From Lepus europaeus (lineage: Eukaryota > Chordata > Mammalia > Lagomorpha > Leporidae): a stretch of DNA of 64,000 bases. The stretch spans positions 73,857,179-73,921,178 of the forward strand of contig NC_084840.1 in the NCBI RefSeq assembly GCF_033115175.1. The letters are read 5' to 3'. Of this stretch, positions 12,020-24,000 are shown piece after piece. Position 1 is the first letter of the stretch. Every line of letters starts with the position of its first letter. The notes beneath the pieces were generated by a model. It had not been told where the DNA came from, ran no database searches, and worked only from the letters and a program-made list of their open reading frames with translations. Position numbers and translations under genes: made by a program.

Positions 12020-15000
12020 AGCTGTTTTTCCATATTCCAGTAGGATATTTTTTTACAGAACTTGCAAGCCTACTGCCTATCAAGTGAGATGTACTTCCCC
12101 ACAAGGCAGAGAATATTACGTTAACATTTTTAGTGTTACTCTGGGTAACAGACAGTTCAGCGAAGGATGCACTGTGCGCACAAAAGCCCGGATCACGTGC
12201 TTACAAGCATTCTTGCTGGCGTTGTCCATGGCTGTCATTCTCGCACTCTGCTCACTGGTGGTGGACTCCTTCAGAGAGTAGTAGATGATGTTGGCCAGAT
12301 TGTATTCTTGGTAATTTTGTAGCACATCAGCATCAACATCGTCATAGATGCTCATGCTCTCTGTTAAAACAAGTGACAAATTTCTTTGAAGACACACAGA
12401 ACAAAAACTGATTTTATCAAAACAACTTACTAGTACCCAACCCTTTATAGTAACAGAAAAAGAATCTACTTACATGATATAAATAGCATATTTTCAGCAA
12501 AATATAATGTACAAAGCATTTGATATATGAGCTCAGAGGCTTAACTTAAAAATAAGACATTGACATTGAAAATAACAATGAATTTCACAGTTATGAAATC
12601 CAGTGGAGAGCATCTAGCAGTCCCCATCAAAAGGCTAGCAAGCGCTCAATAAATGTTCAAAACAAATTAATGGAATGATTGAAAGCAGAATAGTGGAATT
12701 AAATAATTCTGTTTTATTCATTTGATTATTAGAGAAACATGAATGTGTCATTCTGGAAAGTGAGAAAGGAAGACCTTTTTCTAAGCATATGAAAGTTTGT
12801 GAGAACTATAAGCTGTTATGAATTTTAGTTTTATGGTCTATAAATTTAGGAGTACATTTCAAAATCCATTCATTAGGATAAAGTAATGCTATAGTACTGT
12901 ATTTTATCAAATTTCAGATTGTACTATCATATCTTTTATTTTAGGTATTAAGAAAAAATAGCTAATTAAAAATGATGTTTCAATGGCTGAGCAAAGCATC
13001 CCAACTTCAAAAATTCTAAAATGTAAGGGAGAAAAGCCTTAGAAAAACAAAATTGGTTCTAGAATTTCTAGGGTGCTTCACTGGGCAGTGATGACTTTAC
13101 TCAAAAGATAAAATAAATGGGTTAACATTATGTTAGTTGTCAAGACTGTTCAAATATTTATGCGATTTTGGTTGTATTATACTTGAGTCCCCACACATAG
13201 ATAAGAAAGTCAATTTAATCTTTGAAGACAGAAAACCCATCTAATGAGGACCCCAATAGATAAATATTTCCCTCTCAATTCTACATGCAAAAATACTTGT
13301 CATATAAAAAATACTTACCAGCACTTGCAATGGTATTAAGGGAAAAAATTGGCTTTTCTTCTGTCTTATAGGAGATTACAGACCTAGAAATGACAAATGC
13401 ATAAGTAAATCTCAAAATAACTTTTAAGTAGACATTTAGTTATTTTAAAATATGGACAAAAACATAACATCTCTGATTTCTGTGTTTTTCTTACTTAAAT
13501 CGATTAAAGATGATAGACCCTTCATCAAACTCATATCCGGAGTTTAATAATTCAAGAGCAATGACTGACGCATCTCCAAAAGTAGGGGGCTTTCTTCCAA
13601 CTTCTTTGAATGTCACTAGAAACTGGTCAGAATGAGTCCTGTAGGAAATTCCAGAGAGCACTTAAAATCAGTTAATAGAATACATCTGCTGAAAAAACTC
13701 AGCGAACAAGTTAAAAACATTTTCATGGATCAAGTTTTCTTGGGGGGCAGAGATGTGGGTAGTGGTGCTGACTCCCTAAGTTGTTCCGCACATTATCAGG
13801 ATTGTTCCCTTCCTTTGGCACCTGTAGTTGCTCCTGGCTTTTGGCCCAGTCCAGCTCTTGCAGCCATTTGGGGAGTAAATCAGCAGATGGAAGACCACTC
13901 TTTCCCTCTCTTTCTAGTTCTGACTTTCAAATAAATAAATAAGTAAGTCTCAAAAAAAAAAAAAAAAAGATAAATTTGGGAGATGTTCAGTCTTGAATTA
14001 AAGACTCCCATTTCTTTCTTTCTTTTTTTTTTTTTTTTTTTATTATTTTTTTTGACAGGCAGAGTGGATAGTGAGAGAGAGAGAGAGAGAAAGGTCTTCC
14101 TTTTTGCTGCTGGTTCACCCTCCAATGGCTGCTATGGCCAGCGCATCTCGCTGATCCGAAGCCAGGAGCCAGGTGCTTCTCCTGGTCTCCCATGCGGGTA
14201 CAGGGCCCAAGCACTTGGGCCATCCTCCACTGCCTTCCCGGGCCATAGCAGAGAGCTGGCCTGGAAGAGGGGCAACCGGGACTAGAACCCAGTGTGCCGG
14301 CGCCGCAAGGCGGAGGATTAGAAAGACTCCCATTTCTTACACGTGAGTACCTGGCTTTGACTCTTGTCTCTGGTTCCTGACTATAGCTTCCTGCTAATGT
14401 AGAACCCTGAGAACCAGTGATGATACTCAAGTAATTGGGTTCCTGCCACACACATGGGAGACCTGGACTGCATTATTCCCACCTGCTGGTCTCAGTCCCA
14501 GCCTACCCTTAGTGGCTGTGGGCATTTGGGTAGTAAACAAGTAAATGGGCATACTTTTTCTGTCTCTCTGATACTTACAAATAAATAAATAAAAATATGA
14601 GCTTGTTTGGGTGCAGAAATTCTTGAAATCTATAGTTTGACCATATTATACATTTTCCATGAACTTTTAGGACACCCCTCATATTTCTCTTCTTCCAATA
14701 CTGATGAACTACTGTTCATTTCTAACATCTCCAGGCTGTGATAGCTTCTCAGATTCCCTTTTTAGCTTAGTGCCAATAGCTTTTGCTAGTCCCATCATAT
14801 TCAACTTATGGTTTTGATCAGAGAAGTAACATATAGTATACACATACAGTAAAAAATAAAAACAAAACAAAAAACTCTGTGAGTATACAAAAAATGGTAA
14901 CCAAAAAGGACACTTTGCTTAAACAGACTATTAAAGAACCTTCCATTTGTTCATGCTTGTACCCCTTTGAACATAAAATGAAATTACCTATGAAGTATGC

Positions 15001-18000
15001 CCCTGATTTTGTCACCAACTCCAACCAGCATAACTTCTTTTCCAGCTGCTGTGAGCGCAGCCACCTCACTTTTCATCTGTTTGGCAACGGAGGAATGAAT
15101 AGCACCACAAAGCCCTCGATCTGAGGACACACCAATAAGGAGGTGTTTCTTCTTGTCTTCAGGTGCCTTAATATCAGCTTTTTCATACAGAGCTTAACAA
15201 ACACACACACACACAAAGCAAGAATTTGTAAAAAGTACTTTACAAATAGCAAAAACTTAGTTGACATAAGATTTGCCTATTTTCACAATATGCATTTAAA
15301 TTTAGGAGACACATGAGTATAATTAGAAGTGTCAGCACTTATTCATTGTACAACCAAAGCTGAAAACCATAAATATTTAAATCTCTGTATAACAAAGGTT
15401 CCTAAGGGTCAATTATTAGCCAAGTTTATCTCAAATACTGAGTGAAATAAATCTCTACTACATTTAAATTACTTGTAAGAGGCCAGAAGTATAGAGGTTC
15501 CCACTTATATTGATATCAGACCTCTAAAGAATGCAAACAAAAAATGTAGGCAGGCAAGTATTTACTGATCTCTTCATATTTAATTCTTATAAAAGCAACT
15601 CGTTTTAAAATAATAATGACACTTTATTTTTGGTATTATTTACCAACTTCACTTTGTTGGTCTCTGGTCTTCCTAGAAGCAGAGACCAAGAGCAGATTAA
15701 ATGGGATTAAAGGTACACATATTTTATATATGAAATACCTGTGAGAGAAAATGGGAGGGAAGTAGTAGGTGGCTAAGAAAGCCCTCATACCACAAAACAA
15801 GTCTGACCCATTGGAAGGAGAGGAACAAAGACTGGGCAGCAGCTTCCAAAACCACCGGCAGCTCAAGGAAAAGTTCACCAGAGCTGTTGGAGAGCTCTAA
15901 GTCTATGAAGAACAGGTGGGCTTTAGTAGCGTTAGTATCCAGCTCAGTCACTAACCAGGAGCAGCCCTTGGGAAACACAGCCAGCTCAAATATAGGTTGG
16001 TTTCCAGCAGTTGAGACTAACTGTGGCTCCCTATAGTTGCAAGGAACATTTTCAGAATTGCCACATTTACACATTCCAACCAAACTTCTACTATTTCCTT
16101 TTTCAATACACAGCAGTGAATCTCAAATTCCAGTACCTGAGGATCCACACACACAAAAAGCAGAAAGAAGTCAATGCTTAACTCTGACAGGGGTGTAAAG
16201 AACACTCCTTTCAAGCCTCTTTTTATGATTTATATCATGCAGCATAAAATGACTATTTTAAATTTTTAAAATTTAAAAGGATTTACCATTTAGTAACTAG
16301 CAATTAGCATTTTTTTAGTTTAAAGGGCTTAGAAACTGATTGGTGGTCTCCCAAAAATTATTTTATCTATTTGTTGAAAGAGAAAGAAATAGAGATAGAT
16401 GATAGACAGATATCTCTTCCATCCACTGGCTCACTCCCTGAATGCCTGCAACAGCTGGGGCTGGGCCAAGCCAAAGGTAGTAACCTGGAACTCATTCAGG
16501 TCTGCCACATGGGCTGCAGAGACCCAAGCACTTGAGCATTTATCTGCTGCTTCCCATAGTGCGCTTTAGCAGGAAGCTGGATCAGAAGTGGAGCTGGGAT
16601 TCAAACCTATGGGATGTGGGCATCCCAAGTGGCAACTTAACCACTGTCCCAAATGCCTTTGATTGGTAGTTTTGACATAAATATTTAACATTATACTGGC
16701 TGGAGCCATAGCTCACTAGGCTAATCTTCCGCCTGCACCCCAGGTTCTAGTCCTGGTTGGGGCGCTGGGTACTAGTCCTGGTTGCTCTTCTTCCTGTCCA
16801 GCTCTCTGCTGTGTTCCGGGAGGGCAGCGGAGGATGGCCCAAGTGCTTAGGCCCCTGCACCCGCATGGGAGACCGGGAGAAGGCATCCAGCTCCTGGCTT
16901 CAGATCAGCGCAGCGCCTGCCGTGGCAGCCATTGGGGGAGCGAACCAACGGAATGAAGGCCTTTCTCTCTCTCTCTCACTGTCTATATCTACCTGTCAAA
17001 TTAAAAAAAAAAATTATACCAAAAATACTATAAACAGATATCTACACTAATTTCTTCTTTTTTTTAAAGACTAATTTTTTGTTTAGAGACTTTTGGGGGT
17101 AACAACTTTATTATTCATATTTATATCAACAATAAATATGAACAATAAAATGATTTTCCCCTTTTCATAAAAGTATGCTAGAGAGTAATTTTTAAAGAAG
17201 CCTTTCTTTTCCAAAGTTGACTTAGCCATAGTTTTAGATTGAGTAACTTAGTAAGAAAAATCAGTATTTAGTAGACAAGGCACAGATACAATTATTGAAT
17301 GCCCACCTTAGCACACACATTCTTCATGTGTTAGATATCCAAGTCAAGGATTGTCCCATTTTAGGCCAGACTTGAGAGCCAGCCAACCAACCAACCAGAC
17401 TTCACTGAGCAACTTTGTGCTTCTAATTATGCAAGCAGAGAATGCAACTCATTCATTCATTAAAAAAAAAAAAAAAACAGTTGGAGCTGATAAAGATGGC
17501 TACAACCAAATCTATCAACTCTCCTTTGTACCTGTCAGGGAAAACTAAATATGGCATTTTTAAAGCAAGGAGCCATTTCAACTGAGGTAGTCCTGATTCA
17601 CTCACACATTTACTGAGCGACCTACTATGAGCTGGGTGTTCTAAGTTCTGGGGATGCAGGAATGCAACTTCTATTCTACAGAGGAGTCGAATACATTCCA
17701 AGTAATGATGTATGCAAAAGTAAAAAATTGGGGTAGCATAATTCAAGTACGTGAAGCTCCGAAAGGAGATGCCATTTGGGAGAAGGTGGTTTGAGGACTC
17801 TTCAGGAGGGAGCATGTGAACAGAAATCTGAATAAAGTGAGGAGAAGGACTGTTAAGAGCAGAAGAAGAAATGGCAGCAGTGCAGTGGTCAGAACAGAAT
17901 CATGTGAAATACTGCTGGTCAGGCAGCCAAGGCAACATCATTTCTTTCTTTTTTTTGACAGGCAGAGTGGACAGTGAGTGAGAGAGAGAGAGAGAGAGAG

Positions 18001-21000
18001 AGAAAGGTCTTCCTTTGCTGTTGGTTCACCCTCCAATGGCCGCCATGGCTGAAAAGGTCTTCCTTTGCCATTGGTTCACCCTCCAATGGCCACCACGGCT
18101 GGCGCGCTGCGGCCAGCACACCGCGCTGATCCGAAGGCAGGAGCCAGGTGCTTCTCCTGGTCTCCCATGCGGGTGCAGGGCCCAAGCACCTGGGCCATCC
18201 TCCACTGCACTCCTGGGCCACAGCAGAGAGCTGGCCTGGAAGAGGGGCAACCGGGACAGAATCCGGTGCCCCGACCGGGACTAGAACCCGGTGTGCCGGC
18301 GCCGCAAGGCAGAGGATTAACCTATTGAGCCGCGGTGCCGGCCGCAACATCATTTCAATCTAACCAGCAAGAGTTTTAAGCAGGGAGCATCGTGATCTGA
18401 TTTACTATTTAAAAAGGATCATTCTGACTGCCAAGTGAAGACTATAAGGGGCAAGAGCAGAAGCAAGAATCCCGGTTAGGAGCCAATAGCAGACTGAGCA
18501 GCAGAGGACTTACTTAAAATGAAAACATCCCTTTAGGAAGATATGAACCCTCAACATAAAATCTGGGTGGTTTTGAGATAAGTCTTACAGCAAGGTAGCA
18601 AATAAAGGGCAGTTCACTGTTTAATTTATACTTTCAAATTAATGTATAATTTCTCATAATAGTAAGTATTCATTTAGGTGGCCTTAATTCAGCCTGATAT
18701 AGCATGACAATGGCAGAGTTAAGACAGAGGATATAATTACAGGCTTAAAATGAAAACTATCCAGCTCTTCACAATTTTTGCTTCTTTCCAAGACAAAGTC
18801 ACAAATACTTTTAGGAAAATTTTTATCTAGTGCATTATTCTAGGAAAAAAATTCAGACAATGTTTAAAGCTAACAGAGTAACATATAACAGTTGATAAAA
18901 TACAAAAGCTATGATGACAAACCACCTATGTTCAAACAGTTCCCACTAGAAGTGAACCTGAGCAAGTTACTTAAGTATGCAACAGTTCCTACTGTTGCAA
19001 GTGTTGCTACAAATACATGGGAAGGGGACCTACATGAAAAATGAGTACATGGAAAGTAATTTGAATAGGCCAGGTGTCATGGTCAGCACTAAATAAAAGT
19101 CATCTGTAGTCTTCCTTATGTTAAATACGTGCACTCTTCTTACCTAAAGATCCTATTCCATACACTCGAGCTGGTTTCAGCTCCCTCTCAGCTCGGGCAT
19201 ATTTTGCTGCTGCCACCATTTTCATAGACTTGGTAATTTTCTGGATGTTCTTGATTGACTTTAGTCGCCTGGTAACTGAAAAACAGAAGTGCTGTGTTAA
19301 AATTTCATTTGTCAGGCTACTGAAAAACTAAGTGCAGTGTACAAAAATTGGCACTAGACCATCAAAAAACAGCAATGTGCTAGACCCCTAAAATGTGAGA
19401 GGAAAGGGTACAACTGGCTGCTACTTAGGGTAAGCAAACGGCAAAATAAAGGAACTGTACATTATGCACTTAGAGTATTAAATGGCACTGAAAATGGTCA
19501 TAACCACGTATTTCATAACATTGTCCATATATATATATATATATATACTCAAATAATATAGTGCTGTCCTAGTTCTATGATCATCCTACAGACGATAGAA
19601 TCAGAACAAGATGTTCTCAATGTCACCTCATAGCTTCTTTACCAAAACAAATTCAATTTCCCACACAAATAAATGTAGGTGGTTTGTCAATTTTGACCGA
19701 ATATACAATGCTAATGCAGTATTAGTTTTGAAACCATTTTTGCAAAAATTTAGTTTTTCTTAATTCACGCATCAAGACAAACAACATACTTACTATCTTT
19801 CAAAGTTGCCATATTTCGAACTTGGACCCTGGGAAGAAAGGTTTTAAAAATATTTTAGTTTTTATTAAAATGGCATCATCGTACAAGACAAACTTTCAGT
19901 TAATATATTTAAAGAATACCCCATTCAAAAGTAAATGTCAAATACAGGACTCAGAATCTATTTGAATAAATATATTTTTAAATTCCTTAATACTGGTATC
20001 ATACCTTGTATCAAAGACCTCAAATATAAGCCCTCCAGTGAAATTGAAATGGCATTCAGAAATGCTATATTCCCACTATCATATCTTTGCCTAAATTGTA
20101 TATGTAAAAACTCCTTTCCCTTGTTAGGCTGCCCAACCATACTTAAAATCAAGGCTAGCTGGATCTTTGACTTCCCAAACTCATTTTACCATCAATTATA
20201 CAGTCTAACATGACTACATGCATCTGAATATAGTTTTATTTAAACCCATTCTTTCAACAAACATTTACCAAGCAGCTTTTGTGTTCCAAGCACTGGTGAA
20301 TAGGACATGGTCTCTGATCACAAGAGGCATATTGTTAGCTCATAAACAAGATTCATGAAAACTGAGATCTACATAGTATTTAATAAAATTATTTTCTAGT
20401 CTTTGAAATTAAAGTGCTCAGGCACAAAAGTCAAAATGGTTAGACTTAATGGAGTGTTAGTGAAAGATAAATATGAGAGGTCTCTGCCCCACTTAGTGGG
20501 GAGACGGGAAATAACATGTTAAGCACCTGTGCTGGCAGGCAAAGCTTGTATGGGAGAACTGAAGAATCAGTTAATTTGTGCACAAAAGAGGACCTAAGAA
20601 GGGCACTCCTAGCAACAAGATGCAGTTTGGAGAGAGGAAGTGATGTTCAGGGAAGGGTGGGGAATAGTACATGAGGATGCTGGGACATAGGTTAATAGGT
20701 TTAATGACCCGAGTGCATGGTGCTGTCATAACCAAGACAGGAACTCTGAGTGTGGACGTCTGCCGGGAGGTAATGAATTCTGAGTAAGATATTGTGCAAA
20801 CGACCAAGAGGATAAGAAGATATGCCCCCAATGGGTCTGGAAAATGAGTTCTGGACAGTTGAGACGCAAATTTGAAAACTATCAGCAGACAGTAATTAAA
20901 ATTTTTTAAAAGGTGAGTAGAATGAGAGGCAAACAGAAAACACTTTCTAAGTCTGTGAAGTCACCATTAACTCAGTATCAAAAGCAGATAAAGATATTAT

Positions 21001-24000
21001 GAGAATGGAAACTAGCAATAATGTCTCATGAATACAGATGCAAAAATCCAACAGTGCATAAGCAAATCAAACCAGTAACATATTAAAAAGAATTATACAC
21101 AACAAACAAGTGGGATTTATTGTAGGTATGGAAAGCTTGTTCAATATTCAAAAATCAAATCATATAATCCATCACATCAACAAGTTAAAAAAGAAAAATC
21201 ATATAACCAAAATATGCAGAAAAAGCATCTGATAAGCCCTTAAGGCATTCGGATATGGCTGAAGAGCCCATGAGAGTATTTTAGGCATGGAAAGCCAAGA
21301 CACTCTGGAAAAAAAAAGAAGACCTAAATGAAAGGTCTCTGCGAGTGAGATCCCAGTGGAAAGAATGGGGCCATCAAAGAAGGAGGTACTTTTCTCTGAA
21401 GGGAGGAGAGAACTTCCACTTTGACTATGACCCTGTTGGAAAAAGATTGAAGTCGGCGAACTCAAAAGGCTTCCATAGCCTTGGCAACTCATGACTAGAG
21501 CCTAGAGAGATTACTGATGCCATAAACAAGAGTGTCAAATTGTTAAAGTCAACAACAGGAGTCATTGTGTACTTACTTCTCATGTGGGATCTGTCCTTAA
21601 TGTGTTGTCCAATGTGAAGTAATGCTATAACTAGTACTGAAACAGTATTTTACACGTTGTGTTTCTGTGTGGGTGCAAACTGATGCAATTACTTAATATA
21701 TACTAAATCGATCTTCTGTATATAAAGATAATTGAAAATGAATCTTGATGTGAATGGAATGGGAGAAGGAGTGGGAGATGGGAGGGGTGCGAGTGGGAGG
21801 GAAATTATGGAGGGGAATCCATTGTAATCCATAAACTGTACTTTGGAAATTTATATTTACTAAATAAAAAAATATCATCTGATAAAATCTAATAACTTGG
21901 GGCGGTGTTGTGGAGTAGTGGGTAAAAGCTGCCGCCTGTAGTGCCGGCATCCCATATGGGCGCCTATTCGAGTCCCAGCTGCTCCACTTCCGATCCAGCC
22001 CTCTGCTATGGCCTGGAAAAGCAGTAGAAGATGGCCCAAGTCCTTGGGCCCCTGCACCCTTGTGGGAGACTCGAAAGAAGCTCCTGGCTCCTGGCTTCGG
22101 ACTGATGCAGCTCCAGCCACTGCGGCCAATTGGGAAGTGAACCAGTGGATGGAAGACCTTTCTCTCTCTGCCTCTCCTATCTCTGTGTAACTCTGCCTTT
22201 CAAACAAATAAATAACTCTTTAAAAAAACTAATAACCATTCATGATAAAGCCTCTAAGCAGACTAGAAATATATAATTAGGGGTCGGCACTGTGGCATAG
22301 GGGGCTAAGCACAAGCATCCCATATGGACACTGGTTCTAGTTCCAGATGCTTCTCTTCCGGTCCAGCTCTCTGCTATGGCCTGGGAAAGCAGTGGAGGAT
22401 GACCCAAGTGCTTGGGCTCCTGCACCTGTGTGGGAGACACAGTCGAAGCTCCTGGCTTCTGGTTTCAGATCGGCCCAGCTCCTGCCGTTGCTTTCATTTA
22501 GGGGAGTGAACCAGCGGATGGAAGACACCTCTCTGTAACTCTACCTCCCAAATAAATAAATAAAATCTTAAGAAAAAAAGAAATATATAATTATTTGGGC
22601 AAAGATTTGAACATTTCATCAAAGATATATAGCAAGCCAAAAGCATGTAAAATAATGCTCAATATCATATCATTATGTAACTACAAAGAGATGGGGCAGA
22701 CATTTGGAGCTCAGGTTAGACAGTACTTCAGGGGTGGGCTGGGAGGCAGCAGGTGACTCCTTAAAAGGTTCAGTCTCTGCCACCCACAAACCTGGGTGGA
22801 GTTCTGGACTCCTGGCCTTTGTTGGCATTTGGTGAGTGAACCAGGTGATGGCAGATTCTCTCACTCATTCTGTCTCTGTATGTGTGTGTGTGTACATACA
22901 TATGTGTGTACTGGGTATAAATACATCTATTTATGTATGTACATGTATTTATCTGTCAACCTGCATTTCAAATAAATAAACTTAAAAAAAAAAAAAAGTG
23001 TTTGGGATGCCCATACTCCATATTGGGAGTGCTCGGGTTCAAGTCCTGGCTTTGCTTCTAATTCCTGCTTCCTGCTAATGTACACCCTGGAAGGCAACAG
23101 CTGATGGCTCAGGTGGTTGGATACCTGCCACCCTTGTGGAAGACTTAGACTGTGTTCCCCACTCTTGGCTTTGGCCCACTGCAACCTTGGCCATCACAGG
23201 CATTTGGGGGGTGAACCAGTGATCTCTGTGTCACTTTGATTCTCTGCCTTTCAAATAAATCTAAGTAAAAATTTTTAGAAAATGAGATAAAACTACACAC
23301 ATACAAGATAGAGAAAGTCTAAAACACTGACAACACAAAATGATGAAAAGGATGTGGAGCAACAAGAACTTTCATTGACTGCTGGTGGGAAGGCAAAGTG
23401 GTACAGTCACTTTGGAAGATGGCTTCGTAATTTCTTACAAAGCTATCATTGCCTTAACATATGATCCAGCAATCATGCTCCTAGTATATACCCAATTGAA
23501 ATGAAAACGTAAACACATAAAAAATCTGCATATGTGTTTATAGCAACTTTACTCATTATCATCAAAAAATCAAAGTAACCAAGATGCCCTTCAATATGTG
23601 AATGAATGGATAACCTATCTCTGGGACATATACAATGAAGTACTAATTAGCAATAACAACAAATAAAAGCTGGAGAAACTTTAAATACATACTGCTATGT
23701 GAAAATAGGCAGTCTGAGAAATGTTTTATTTTATGATTCTCGCTATATGATATGCCAGAATAGACAATTCTAACAACAGGCAAGAAATCAGTGATTGCTA
23801 AGGTTTTTGGAAGTGGAGAAGGGATTTTCAGGCCAGTGAACTATTCTGTATGATATTGCAATAGTGGATATATATCCCTATATGTCTATCTGTCAAAACC
23901 CACAGAACTGATAATGAAAGAGTACACCTCAATTAAAACTGTGGGCTCTTAGATAATAATGCTACAATACTAGTTCATTCATGGTAGCACTTGTATCCCT

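Larger units (their letters stand above)
11191..12204 (-). other. ATP5F1C: ATP5F1C intron 7
   Basis: 1.0 kb, mostly two CSINEs in opposite orientation plus a 37-base A run (U run in the pre-mRNA) about 190 nt into the intron. Confidence 0.85.
13639..14987 (-). other. ATP5F1C: ATP5F1C intron 4
   Basis: 1.35 kb with three CSINE copies, one of them a recent 5'-truncated insertion. 14,600-14,985 shows nothing recognisable. Confidence 0.85.
15193..19143 (-). other. ATP5F1C: ATP5F1C intron 3
   Basis: 3.95 kb. It ends (at 15,193) with a (GT)n acceptor region. Three CSINEs lie at 16.4-17.0 and 17.9-18.3 kb. 17,590-17,930 and 18,360-18,560 read as one older repeat split by a CSINE; 18,930-19,000 may be a MIR remnant. 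15,220-16,355, 17,015-17,590 and 18,560-18,930 show nothing recognisable. Confidence 0.8.

Noticed and set aside
21010-21500. L1 reading frame as an active element
   Set aside because: The old L1 has many frame breaks and five insertions, and the lagomorph L1 piece is only 3' UTR.
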